A stretch of 64,000 nucleotides of DNA. Origin: Paenibacillus urinalis. GTDB taxonomy: Bacteria > Bacillota > Bacilli > Paenibacillales > Paenibacillaceae. Under the pieces are notes generated by a model, which was not told the DNA's origin, did no database searches, and saw nothing but the letters and a program-made list of their open reading frames with translations. Shown piece by piece: positions 33,823 to 43,858 of this stretch; the first letter of the stretch is position 1; every line of letters begins with the position of its first letter. Where the stretch lies: positions 379,001 through 443,000 of the forward strand of contig NZ_CP118108.1 of assembly GCF_028747985.1 (NCBI RefSeq), written 5' to 3'. Both the position numbers and the translations under genes were made by a program.

Positions 33823-35730
33823 ATGAGATCAGACATGGACTTATACCTACAGATGGAGGATTCCGAATTGTCGATTGCCGCATGCCAGGGTGATATTGAA
33901 GCGTATGAGGAGTTAGTTCGGCGTCATGGCAAGGAGCTCTATGCGTGGTCTTATATATACAGCAGAGAAGAACAGGTTAGGAGACGTTTACTCATAGAAT
34001 CAATCTCGAAGAGCTGGTGTCAGCGTAATAAACTTAAGGATGAGGCTCAGCTTGTAAAGCTCCTGTTTCGAACGATGTATATTACTGCAAGAAAGCAATA
34101 TAGAGCTACGGCTTGGAATAAGATATCTTACTCTCCATCAACGGTGCAAGACGAGACTACCTCTCAAATGACAAGGGATACCGACCGTTTGCTGTCACAA
34201 AAAATGAATAGTCTGCCGTTTGAAGAACGTACGATGTTACAAGCTTCATACATATTAGCCAAAATGCCTGCCGAGTTCGGAAAGTTTACGGGAATAGGAG
34301 AGATGAGGGCTGCCGCCAGTTTACAGCAAGCCAAGCAGATGATGAAAGAATCATCGCCATCTCTTAATACTTTTTTCGAGAAGGATCGCATGACTGTTTA
34401 TGCACACGAGCATGAAAATTTGGAAGACGCACTTCAACAAGGTTTAACCGATGCCAGGGCTGGCAGATTCTCCAAGCGGCTAAGGAGAACATGGGGTGCA
34501 GCAGGCGTTGTGGTGATCGGTATCGCCATAATACTGGTAGTTGGTCTAGATTCCTGGGGAGGAAAGGGGATTCACGACCCCCTTAATAGGGCAGGAACCC
34601 GAGTCGTACCGGATGACAGCTACTGGCTGAGCACCGTAAGCTCGGATCGTGTTGCGGAGAGAAGGCTGCAGGAAGGGGATGCTCAATATTTGGGCTATGT
34701 GGCTGAACAGGGCGGGCTGAAGCTGATTATTGATGGAATGATGACACAAGGCGATTCAACCCTGATCTGGTATACCTTAACTGCGAAGAATGGGCAAGTA
34801 ATGCCGGATAAGCTAAGTGGCTATATGTATGGAAGCCATAGCTTTAATTTGAGCGATACGTTGCGAACTCGATCGGGAAATGAAATTGTGCAGACAGAGA
34901 ACCCCTCTACAATACAAGGGATGATGATATTCGATAGCCTGCATGATATCGTTCATCAGACAGTCCCGGAGGAATGGGTAGTCATCTTTAATGCGGCAGA
35001 TGCGGAACGTCCGGAGTCAGTAATCTCACTAAGCCTAACGGTTCCATCCGTGCCATCACAGGCGCATGAGCTTATCACGGTCAACCAGGAATTTGAGCTG
35101 AATCATCGTTCTTTTATGATCAAGCAGGCTGAACTTACCGAAAATTATACCAAGATTGTGATTGAACCAGAATCAAGGCAGGAGGAGGATGCGGCACTGC
35201 TACGCAGCTTAAGGCTGAGGCTTGGTTCTAATGATCAGAGTTATTTGGGCCTGAACGGGCAGTCAATGAACTACGAGACTGACGAAGAAGGGCGAACGAC
35301 ACTGATATATCCTCCGGTGTATTATCTTGATTACAGTGGACTGTCACTGGTGAAGGATGCTGGACTTGTAACCATAACCGAAGAGTTTAAAGTAGATCTG
35401 GATGAGGGGAAATTAGTTGGTTATCCAGATCATTTCAATGGAGATTTTAAAATGAAGCGTTCAGGTGATGGTTCTGAGATGAAGCTGTACTTTAAGGATG
35501 CGGGATACATCAACGAAGAGGTTTTGTCCTCTTTAGAGGGTGTACCAAATGGACAGCTGGTATTTGACTTTTATGATGCGGAGGGCAATTATTATGCTTC
35601 CAGCGGAACAGGTTATGAGGGAGAATGGCGCACGTACTACATTCAGGATGGGGATTATCCTCAGCCGATTACGATTCCTGTAGTTTACGAAAAATTAGAC
35701 GAGGAGACATTAAATATTCCTCTCTTATGA
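33823..35730 (+). CDS. Membrane-tethered sigma-like/DUF4179-like fusion, paralogue 1
   Basis: This 635-residue protein appears to join two halves. Residues 12-185 resemble an ECF sigma factor: a region-2-like part (AYEELVRRHGKELYAWSYI) and a region-4-like part (LPFEERTMLQASYILAKM). Usual key residues of region 2.2 are missing, so RNA polymerase binding is uncertain. One membrane helix follows at about 223-244 (WGAAGVVVIGIAIILVVGL). The outer 390 residues resemble DUF4179 followed by DUF5643, modules of Bacillales anti-sigma proteins. GAGGA precedes the ATG. It is the first of three adjacent paralogues. Its first codons share 71 of 74 bases with the second gene. A one-piece sigma/anti-sigma sensor is an inference. 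Confidence 0.78.
   Translation: MRSDMDLYLQMEDSELSIAACQGDIEAYEELVRRHGKELYAWSYIYSREEQVRRRLLIESISKSWCQRNKLKDEAQLVKLLFRTMYITARKQYRATAWNKISYSPSTVQDETTSQMTRDTDRLLSQKMNSLPFEERTMLQASYILAKMPAEFGKFTGIGEMRAAASLQQAKQMMKESSPSLNTFFEKDRMTVYAHEHENLEDALQQGLTDARAGRFSKRLRRTWGAAGVVVIGIAIILVVGLDSWGGKGIHDPLNRAGTRVVPDDSYWLSTVSSDRVAERRLQEGDAQYLGYVAEQGGLKLIIDGMMTQGDSTLIWYTLTAKNGQVMPDKLSGYMYGSHSFNLSDTLRTRSGNEIVQTENPSTIQGMMIFDSLHDIVHQTVPEEWVVIFNAADAERPESVISLSLTVPSVPSQAHELITVNQEFELNHRSFMIKQAELTENYTKIVIEPESRQEEDAALLRSLRLRLGSNDQSYLGLNGQSMNYETDEEGRTTLIYPPVYYLDYSGLSLVKDAGLVTITEEFKVDLDEGKLVGYPDHFNGDFKMKRSGDGSEMKLYFKDAGYINEEVLSSLEGVPNGQLVFDFYDAEGNYYASSGTGYEGEWRTYYIQDGDYPQPITIPVVYEKLDEETLNIPLL
33859..33932 (+). repeat. 74-base near-identical segment, copy 1
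   Basis: This stretch matches 35816-35889 at 71 of 74 positions, in frame at the 5' end of the first paralogue. The sequences on both sides are far more diverged. Confidence 0.85.
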
Positions 35731-35760
35731 ATCAATTTCATAAAACATTAAAATTGATTC
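35729..35760. repeat. Hairpin element, short copy
   Basis: GAATCAATTT and AAATTGATTC form a perfect 10-base stem beginning inside the stop codon of paralogue 1. The left arm and loop (GAATCAATTTCATAAAACAT) match the element at 43651-43693 closely. No T run follows, so it is not a plain terminator. Confidence 0.65.
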
Positions 35761-35791
35761 TATTAAACAATAATTGAAAAGAGTTGGGGCT

Positions 35792-37717
35792 ATGAGAACT
35801 TATACTGACCTTAATGATTCCGAATTGTCGATTACCGCATGCCAGGGTGATGTTGAAGCGTATGAGGAGGTAGTTCGGCGTCATGGCAAAAAGATATACA
35901 TACTCGCATACATCACATCGCGGGATAACACGGCAGCACAGCAGTTAATGACCCGTTCCATATCAAAGACCTGGCATCATAGAAGTAAAATAAAGGCTAA
36001 AGATAAAATGCTGAACCTCCTGCTTAAGGAGATATGGGGATCTGCAGTGAGCAGTAATTTAAACGGTGCTGACAGAGCTGGCAAACCCGATAGACCGGAT
36101 ATAGCTGTAACCGACGTACAAGAGATTCTGCAGAATACTCCAGGTCAAATGCTGAACCATCGTGCTCTCGTGGTAGAAGAAGCATTGTCTCGTATGGGAG
36201 CCGAGGAGAGGACTGTATTCCTGCTCAGTTACGCCGCAAGGTTAGATATTCAAGAAATGATATCGTATGGATTTACTTCAGAGTCACAGGTTGAGCGAAA
36301 ACGAAGTGAGGCTCTTCAGAGAATCAACATACATGCAGAGAAGCAGAAGGAGACGATCAGCGAAGCATTCTTGAAGCAGCATTTTAGGAAGGACCATGAA
36401 GCTCTGCTGTCCATATCTGAGATCGAGCTGGAGAGAGGGGTTCAGCAAGGTCTGGATGAGGCCAAGACTGGCAAAATGGCAAAGCGCAGCATAAGCAACA
36501 GGTTGATCTGGAGCGTGGCAGCAGGGCTTGTGGGCTTGTTTCTTCTTGGCAGTATATATCAAGCAGCTCCAGAGAAGCCCCAAGAAATGGAGACCTTCGA
36601 TCAGAGCTACTGGGAAAGGACGCTTAAGGAAGATCCCATATCGCAGCAAAGGCTGGCTGAAGGAGATTTCGTCAAGATAGGAAAAGTGCTGCCTGAGCAG
36701 AATGGTCTTCGCCTGTATGTGGACGGTGCGATGCAGACGAGTGACGGACTGATGCTGTGGTACAGGCTCGAGAATACGGAGGGTGCAGCAGCTCCAATCC
36801 CAGATCGAGTCATTCTTTGGAGTGACGTGTATCGAGAGGTTGGTTCTGAATTCGACCGGGACAACATGCGAATGTGGGGAGACGGAAATCGAACATTTGG
36901 GAAAATTCTGTTGTCTAAACACCAGATGTCCAGCGGCACTTCTTTGTCCAGTGAGCATACCATTGTATTTCCTGCCAATGTGCAGGAGGACGATACCGAT
37001 ACATATCGATGGGCTTCCTTCGAAGTGCCTGTTCCTGATTTCGAGGAAAAGCCTGTTAAGCATATTGAGATAAACCAAACCTTCGAGATTCAAGACCGCA
37101 GCATTCATATTGATGAACTGCGCCTGACGACCGATGCGACAATTGTTCAGTTGGGGGCAGATTCTTCAACTATCATAACTATGGATCAATTAAACTTACC
37201 CCTTCTATCAGTGATAGAAAAGAGCTTGATGAGTATGACGGGTGAAGGGAAGGACTGGATTGAAGGATTCGGGAATGAAACCGAATGGTATTTTGATTCG
37301 ATGTATTATGATGATTATTCTGAGATCAGACTCAGCTTTCATAGTATAAGTGGAATGGGGGAGCAGGCTAATCCGGTTATCGAGGTAAACACAGACACCG
37401 GCGAGATTGTAGAAGCACCGGAAGTGTACGATGGAGAAATTGAGATTACGGATGTTGCCAGTGATGCTTTCTTCTACATTTTCTTTCCTTCGTCAGAGGA
37501 GTCGAGCTATACACTCGACTATCAATATTCGGATGCGGAGGGTGTGTCCTACTTTGCACAAGGCATCGATCAAGTGGGCGGAAGACTGGCGTATAAAGTG
37601 ACTGATTATGACTATGCGCAGCCTTTGACCTTTCAGATCGAGAAGTTAGTGTCCGGCGATGAGAATGCTTATATAGACAACGGTGATGCCATTAACTTAA
37701 CCTTGGTAAAAAAATAA
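35792..37717 (+). CDS. Membrane-tethered sigma-like/DUF4179-like fusion, paralogue 2
   Basis: This 641-residue paralogue has the same plan: sigma-like residues about 8-200 (AYEEVVRRHGKKIYILAYI, then MGAEERTVFLLSYAARLDIQEM), one membrane helix (LIWSVAAGLVGLFLLGSIY, near residue 245) and a large outer domain. Its outer part begins FDQSYWERTLKEDPISQQRLAEGDFVKIG, parallel to paralogue 1. The ATG at 35792 is preferred to an upstream TTG because its product aligns with paralogue 1 from the first residues; the ribosome site is weak (GGGG 3 bases before it). It starts 61 bases after paralogue 1, with a hairpin element between them. Probably one transcript. The function is unknown. Confidence 0.78.
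   Translation: MRTYTDLNDSELSITACQGDVEAYEEVVRRHGKKIYILAYITSRDNTAAQQLMTRSISKTWHHRSKIKAKDKMLNLLLKEIWGSAVSSNLNGADRAGKPDRPDIAVTDVQEILQNTPGQMLNHRALVVEEALSRMGAEERTVFLLSYAARLDIQEMISYGFTSESQVERKRSEALQRINIHAEKQKETISEAFLKQHFRKDHEALLSISEIELERGVQQGLDEAKTGKMAKRSISNRLIWSVAAGLVGLFLLGSIYQAAPEKPQEMETFDQSYWERTLKEDPISQQRLAEGDFVKIGKVLPEQNGLRLYVDGAMQTSDGLMLWYRLENTEGAAAPIPDRVILWSDVYREVGSEFDRDNMRMWGDGNRTFGKILLSKHQMSSGTSLSSEHTIVFPANVQEDDTDTYRWASFEVPVPDFEEKPVKHIEINQTFEIQDRSIHIDELRLTTDATIVQLGADSSTIITMDQLNLPLLSVIEKSLMSMTGEGKDWIEGFGNETEWYFDSMYYDDYSEIRLSFHSISGMGEQANPVIEVNTDTGEIVEAPEVYDGEIEITDVASDAFFYIFFPSSEESSYTLDYQYSDAEGVSYFAQGIDQVGGRLAYKVTDYDYAQPLTFQIEKLVSGDENAYIDNGDAINLTLVKK
35816..35889 (+). repeat. 74-base near-identical segment, copy 2
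   Basis: It matches 33859-33932 with three mismatches. The distance between the copies is 1957 bases. The third paralogue lacks this level of identity. Confidence 0.85.
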
Positions 37718-37764
37718 GGGCAGACCCCCAGACTGTGATCGGATGAGGAAAAAGAGGTGATACG

Positions 37765-39738
37765 GTGCAAAGTTTTGATAAGATGAACGATCGGGATTTA
37801 GAGAAAATGGCGTTTAGTGGGGGTTTCGATGCTTATGAGCACCTGTTGAAGCGTCATGCGGCAAGTCTGTTTGTCACAGCCTATGCGATATCCCGAAGCA
37901 GGAGCACCGCGGATGCACTTGTATCGGCCACGGTGTCCATCACCTGGCATCAGGTCAAAGCAGGGAAGCGGCGAGAGGATCTCGTGACTGCCTTGTTTCG
38001 TAACATGCTGCTCTATGCTAAGCGGTTAAGAAGAGCAGATGGAGCTGATGCTGCAATAGAACCATCCACGGCAGTGGGTGAATCTGATGAGCTTACACCT
38101 AGCTCTAATAAGCTGGGTGACCCGGCTGTAGCGGGTGAGCATGTTCAAGTGATGCGCAGCAACCGAGCCGAATTGATGGAGACACTCATGAGCCAGATGA
38201 GCTTTGAACACAGTGTCGTATTCCTGCTGACTTATATTGCAGAACAGCCCATAGCGGAGATAGCAAAATACATATCAAGATCGGAGAAGACAACTTCTAG
38301 ACGGCTTGATGAGATGCTGAATGCTGTGGCCAAAGAGATGGGGGAAAGCGAAGTCGCAGCGGTCACGTCTTTTATCCGCAAGCACTTTTCCAAGGAAAAA
38401 GAATACTTGAGCTCGGTAGAGGTGAGTAATGATGCAGAGGCAGCAGTACAGAAGGGACTACTCCAGGCTGGGCAGGGTGTTCTCCCGAGGCACAGGAACA
38501 AGAAGGTATGGGCTTGGACGCTTGGTGTATCGCTTGGTGTAGTTGTCCTTGCTATCCTTGTGCTTAATCCTTTCCGCGAGAAGGAGATTCACGCGTCTCT
38601 TAATTTTTCCGGCACAAGAGTCGTCCCGGATGAGAGCTTAATCAATACTACTGCGAGCAGCGATGGGTATCTCAGATCACGGGTTGCGGATGGGGATTAC
38701 GAGAAGCTCGGTTATGCAATGAAATTAGATGATGGATCCCGGCTGATCATTGACGGAGCGATTGATTATGGAAGAGAAACATTATTAATGTATACGCTGG
38801 AAAAGAAAGAGCCCGAGGTCTCTGCTTCGATCGTGGACGGATCTATTCTGGAGCGATCGACTTTGCTGCTGTTAGGTTATTTGCAGAATCAGATGGTTCT
38901 TGAAGAGACAGAGCAGGCTGAGAAAGGTTTTGTTACGTTTGTTCGAACCAATCCCACGGTTTCTTCGGAAGGTGCCTTGCTCCAATTCGAAGTTGAGGTT
39001 CAGGGGGATGAGACGCATACCGTCATGTTAGAAACAGACTATCCTCATGAGGTCGAGCAGCCGGCCAAAGAGATCGCGATGGATGAGAGCTTCACAATTG
39101 AAGGCCAGACCTACCATATTAACGGCATGACGATCAGCTCGGACTACACGCGGGTGAAGATGAGGCCTGATATTCTCAATGAGAGAGGGATAGAGAGTCT
39201 GAAGAATGTTCGTCTGGACCGGGTAAGAGAGAATTCGAGATCCGGAAGCAGAGTAGTGGAGATTGCAGGGGATGATCTGATCTTTCCATCCATCTATTAT
39301 GAGGATTCATATGAAGAACTCCAACTTACCTTAGTTGAGGAGCTGTTCAGCTTGGAGACTCCTTTTGTTATTGATCTAAATAATCCTGCGCTTGTCCAGT
39401 ATCCAGCGGGGATGGAGCCTGAATCCTACGGGGTCACCTATGCTGGGCATACAGATGGTCCATATCATACGATCTACTTTCCTGCTTGGGAAGGAATTCA
39501 ATATGAGATTTCGGATTATTATACGGATGCGGCAGGTCAGGTGTATCCAGCGATAGATAACATATTTGAAGTGGATAAAGTCAGAATGAACATTCCAGAC
39601 CTAGAGTATGAACAGCCGCTTACTTTTTACTTCTCAATACTCGACCAGGATCAACGGAGTGCGGACAATAACCTAGCGAATTATGATCCGCTGGAAGGTC
39701 GTATTTCAGTTCCCCTCATTATAAATCCACAGAATTAG
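37765..39738 (+). CDS. Membrane-tethered sigma-like/DUF4179-like fusion, paralogue 3
   Basis: This 657-residue paralogue has a GTG start with AGAGGTG ahead of it. The sigma-like half has AYEHLLKRHAASLFVTAYAI and the region-4-like MSFEHSVVFLLTYIAEQPIAEIAKYISRSEKTTSRRLDEML, which is the most canonical of the three. The membrane helix is at about 246-266 (WAWTLGVSLGVVVLAILVL). The outer part begins IHASLNFSGTRVVPDES, closely parallel to IHDPLNRAGTRVVPDDS of paralogue 1. It starts 48 bases after paralogue 2. No terminator was seen before the converging LacI gene 20 bases on. With the best-preserved helix-turn-helix, it is the best candidate for retained DNA binding. Confidence 0.78.
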   Translation: MQSFDKMNDRDLEKMAFSGGFDAYEHLLKRHAASLFVTAYAISRSRSTADALVSATVSITWHQVKAGKRREDLVTALFRNMLLYAKRLRRADGADAAIEPSTAVGESDELTPSSNKLGDPAVAGEHVQVMRSNRAELMETLMSQMSFEHSVVFLLTYIAEQPIAEIAKYISRSEKTTSRRLDEMLNAVAKEMGESEVAAVTSFIRKHFSKEKEYLSSVEVSNDAEAAVQKGLLQAGQGVLPRHRNKKVWAWTLGVSLGVVVLAILVLNPFREKEIHASLNFSGTRVVPDESLINTTASSDGYLRSRVADGDYEKLGYAMKLDDGSRLIIDGAIDYGRETLLMYTLEKKEPEVSASIVDGSILERSTLLLLGYLQNQMVLEETEQAEKGFVTFVRTNPTVSSEGALLQFEVEVQGDETHTVMLETDYPHEVEQPAKEIAMDESFTIEGQTYHINGMTISSDYTRVKMRPDILNERGIESLKNVRLDRVRENSRSGSRVVEIAGDDLIFPSIYYEDSYEELQLTLVEELFSLETPFVIDLNNPALVQYPAGMEPESYGVTYAGHTDGPYHTIYFPAWEGIQYEISDYYTDAAGQVYPAIDNIFEVDKVRMNIPDLEYEQPLTFYFSILDQDQRSADNNLANYDPLEGRISVPLIINPQN

Positions 39739-39758
39739 TCGCTATGAAGCTACCGCGA

Positions 39759-40742
39759 TTAGACACTGGATCTTTCAACTAATTCAAAAGGAATGACGGT
39801 CTTGGAACTAGGCGCATTGTCCTTCACTTCCACATTCCTGCTGTTATAGAACGTGCGAAAGGCTTCTCTTCCGATCTCCTGAAGATGCTGGTCAATGGAC
39901 GTGAGACCAAGTGCCTCGGAGATCGGGAGATTGTCGAAGCCGATAATGGCAAGATCCTGGGGAATGCGAAGCCCGAGGGCTTGAGCTCTCAGGATGACTC
40001 CGGCTGCCGCTTCATCGCCAGTAACGAGCAGAGCGGTGGGGCGTTCCTTCATCTTCATGAGGGTATCAATGACACGGATACCGTCTTTAATCTCTGTGCA
40101 ATCGGTGAAGATCCATTCCGGATGCAAGACTTCTCCCTGCTCATGAAGCAGGGTCTTATAAGCAAGATACCTGGCTTGGCTGCTTGCACTGTCAGGCCGC
40201 CCCACACAATAACCGATGGCCCTATGACCGTGCTGAATCAGGTACTGTATTCCCTTTAGAAAGGCTTCATAATGATCGGTATAGACAGCCGCAATTTGCT
40301 CATTCTCTGTATACTCACAAGTAACGATGGGACCATACTTGGCGTAAGCAGCAATAGCTTCAAGCTCAAGTGCACGGGAGCAGAAGATGAGACCGTCAAT
40401 CTGCTTGGTAGATAGCAGCTGAAGTGCTTTAAGCTCTTCTTGTGTCTCGTACCGAGATTGGTATAGCAGCGTTCCATAGCCGGACTTGGCAGCTTCATCC
40501 ATAATGCCTGACAATATCGTTTGAAAATAGGGATGGCTGTTCGGGACGATGACCCCGACACGATCGGTTTGACCCTTAATCAAATGCACCGCGCTTGAAT
40601 TCGGCTTATATCCTTCCTTCTCCATAATGTGCTGTACTTTCTGGCGAGTTGCTTCATTGACGTATGGATGATTGTTCAGCACGCGGGACACGGTAGTTAC
40701 AGATACACCGGCCAGCTTGGCAATGGATTTAATATTGGCCAT
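39759..40742 (-). CDS. LacI-family transcriptional regulator
   Basis: This 327-residue repressor has the standard N-terminal helix-turn-helix and hinge (IKSIAKLAGVSVTTVSRVLNNHPYVNEATRQKV) and a sugar-binding-like core (VGVIVPNSHPYFQTILSGIMDEA, then TALLVTGDEAAAGVILRAQALG and LAIIGFDNLPISEALGLTSID). AGGAGG precedes the ATG. It lies downstream of the GH1 gene on the same strand, separated by a terminator, and probably controls that gene. The inducer would be a beta-glucoside or its phosphate, by context. Confidence 0.92.
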   Translation of the reverse strand: MANIKSIAKLAGVSVTTVSRVLNNHPYVNEATRQKVQHIMEKEGYKPNSSAVHLIKGQTDRVGVIVPNSHPYFQTILSGIMDEAAKSGYGTLLYQSRYETQEELKALQLLSTKQIDGLIFCSRALELEAIAAYAKYGPIVTCEYTENEQIAAVYTDHYEAFLKGIQYLIQHGHRAIGYCVGRPDSASSQARYLAYKTLLHEQGEVLHPEWIFTDCTEIKDGIRVIDTLMKMKERPTALLVTGDEAAAGVILRAQALGLRIPQDLAIIGFDNLPISEALGLTSIDQHLQEIGREAFRTFYNSRNVEVKDNAPSSKTVIPFELVERSSV

Positions 40743-40812
40743 CTATATGTTTCACCTCCTGATCTAACGATATTATACCCTTGGATACGGTTTATCGCGA
40801 AATCCACAAACA

Positions 40813-40836
40813 CAAAAGCCCCTCGAAAGGGGCTTA
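40813..40836 (-). terminator. Terminator after the GH1 gene
   Basis: AAGCCCC and GGGGCTT form a compact 7-base stem with a 6-base loop. On the minus strand it is followed by TTTGTG. It lies 74 bases past the GH1 stop. Confidence 0.75.
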
Positions 40837-40909
40837 ATAGAAGCAAAGTTATTGTAGTACATTCAGTTCCAGTTCGAGGTAAACCCAGAATATCCTGTTG
40901 ACTGTAAAA

Positions 40910-42352
<1,443 letters not shown>

Positions 42353-42422
42353 TTATGTCCTCCTTGCAAGTTATGTCTATGATTACAGCTGACCATAGCT
42401 TTTACATAAGCATCTTAAGTTA

Positions 42423-42436
42423 TGAAATGCATTTCA
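42423..42436. promoter_or_regulatory. Perfect 14-base palindrome, candidate LacI-type operator
   Basis: TGAAATGCATTTCA is fully self-complementary and lies between the divergent GH1 and lactonase genes. It has the outer arms of a cre/LacI-family site but a GC centre rather than CG. The neighbouring LacI protein is the natural candidate to bind it. Confidence 0.5.
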
Positions 42437-42567
42437 GAGCAATAGTCTATTCGTGAAATTTTTGTAAACCGCCTTGTTTTTGAAGGGATGGAAGTCATTT
42501 GTGGTTAATAGATTAATATCAATTCCAGTAGTCTATCCAGTGATGATATGAATATAAGGAGCGATCG

Positions 42568-43638
42568 ATGATGAACCCACAAGCGAAGAAATCAGACGAG
42601 GTTTGTTTCTATACGGGGACTTATTCTGCGGCAGCAGACCCTGGCATTTATTTGGTGGCCGTGAACAAGGATAGTGGAGAGATGCGAATTGTGAACCAGG
42701 CATCGGGAATCGAGCGTCCCTCCTTCCTTGCGCTGCATCCGAATGGTGAAGTATTGTATGCGGTGAGCGAGACAGGTGAAGGGGAACTGTTTACTTATAA
42801 AATAGATCCGTCGACGAGTGAGCTGCAGCTTCTGGACCGTAAACCGACCGAAGGTGCTGACCCTTGCTATGTTTCGGTAGATCAGAGCGGCAGCTATGTG
42901 CTTGTAGCTAACTACTCAAGTGGAAGTGTCAATGTATATAAGCTGGATGAATCCTCCATTCCTGTGGAGATGTCTGCGAAGATTGAGCATGTAGGCAAGG
43001 GCTTCCGTGAAGATCGGCAGGAGGGACCGCATGCACATTCCATCGTACCGGATCCGGCAGGTGAGTATGCTATCGTGTGTGATCTTGGGCTGGATCAGAT
43101 CATTGTGTACCGTATGCAGGAGGGTAAGCTGTCAACCCATTATGAGCTGAAGCTGCCTGCCGGTTCAGGTCCGAGACATTTGGTGATCCATCCCAATGAG
43201 AAATTTGCTTATGTCGTTAATGAGCTGAACAATACGGTTACGGCACTAACCTTCAACAAGAATCGTGGAGAATTCCAGATCACGCATCATATCTCAACAC
43301 GGGATGAAACGGAACAGTCAGAAAATACAGGTGCGGATATACGCATATCCTCCTGCGGTCGTTTCCTCTATGTATCCAACCGTGGTGATGATTCAATCGC
43401 GCTGTTTCATATTAATGAGGAGAGCGGTGAGCTTACCGCAGTAGAGTGTACAGGTACAGAAGGCAAGACGCCAAGAAACTTCAATCTGCTGGAGGGCGGC
43501 TTGCTGATCGCGGCCAATCAGGACAGTGACAACCTTATTTCCTTCAAAATAGACAGTGAAAACGGGCGACTTACGCCAACTGGGTACGAGCTTGAAATCC
43601 CTGCTCCTGTTTGCATTGAACCCTGTAAGAAGGGGTAA
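42568..43638 (+). CDS. Lactonase family protein (6-phosphogluconolactonase-like beta-propeller)
   Basis: This 356-residue protein belongs to the seven-bladed propeller lactonases (Pgl/YkgB type) that open sugar lactones. Repeating blade strands are visible (VCFYTGTYSAAADPGIYLVAV at the start, GPRHLVIHPNEKFAYVVNELNNTVTAL in the middle, then CGRFLYVSNRGDDSIALF and GGLLIAANQDSDNLISF). The EGPHAHSIVPDPAGEYAIVCDLG segment contains the conserved His and Asp of the active-site face. AAGGAG precedes ATGATG. It is divergent from the GH1 gene. Whether it acts on 6-phosphogluconolactone or another lactone is not decided by sequence. Confidence 0.88.
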   Translation: MMNPQAKKSDEVCFYTGTYSAAADPGIYLVAVNKDSGEMRIVNQASGIERPSFLALHPNGEVLYAVSETGEGELFTYKIDPSTSELQLLDRKPTEGADPCYVSVDQSGSYVLVANYSSGSVNVYKLDESSIPVEMSAKIEHVGKGFREDRQEGPHAHSIVPDPAGEYAIVCDLGLDQIIVYRMQEGKLSTHYELKLPAGSGPRHLVIHPNEKFAYVVNELNNTVTALTFNKNRGEFQITHHISTRDETEQSENTGADIRISSCGRFLYVSNRGDDSIALFHINEESGELTAVECTGTEGKTPRNFNLLEGGLLIAANQDSDNLISFKIDSENGRLTPTGYELEIPAPVCIEPCKKG

Positions 43639-43650
43639 CATTTATTGGTT

Positions 43651-43693
43651 GAATCAATTTCATAACTCATTAAAGGGATGATGAAATTGATTC
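43651..43693. repeat. Hairpin element, long copy
   Basis: GAATCAATTTCAT and ATGAAATTGATTC form a perfect 13-base stem, 12 bases after the lactonase stop. It shares its left arm and loop start with the element at 35729-35760. Confidence 0.7.
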
Positions 43694-43735
43694 CCTATAT
43701 AAATATGAAATGCCATGAATTATATGGTCCTTGTG

Positions 43736-43769
43736 AGGCATGATCCAGATCTGGATTATGCCTTTTTTG
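43736..43769 (+). terminator. Terminator after the lactonase gene
   Basis: AGGCATGATCCA pairs with TGGATTATGCCT (one G-T pair) around a 4-base loop, followed by six Ts. Confidence 0.92.
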
Positions 43770-43858
43770 CTGTTTTCATAATTAATCTGCATAGTACAAA
43801 GTCATAAACAATATATTGTATGGGGATTTATGCTATTTTTGGGGGTGGACAGCGCAAG

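Noticed and set aside
42423..42436. Palindrome considered as a canonical cre site
   Set aside because: Its centre is GC, whereas cre sites need CG; kept only as a candidate LacI-type operator.
43738..43858. Sigma-E or sigma-K sporulation promoter for the giant gene
   Set aside because: CATA-containing stretches are present but spacing and partner boxes do not fit either consensus.
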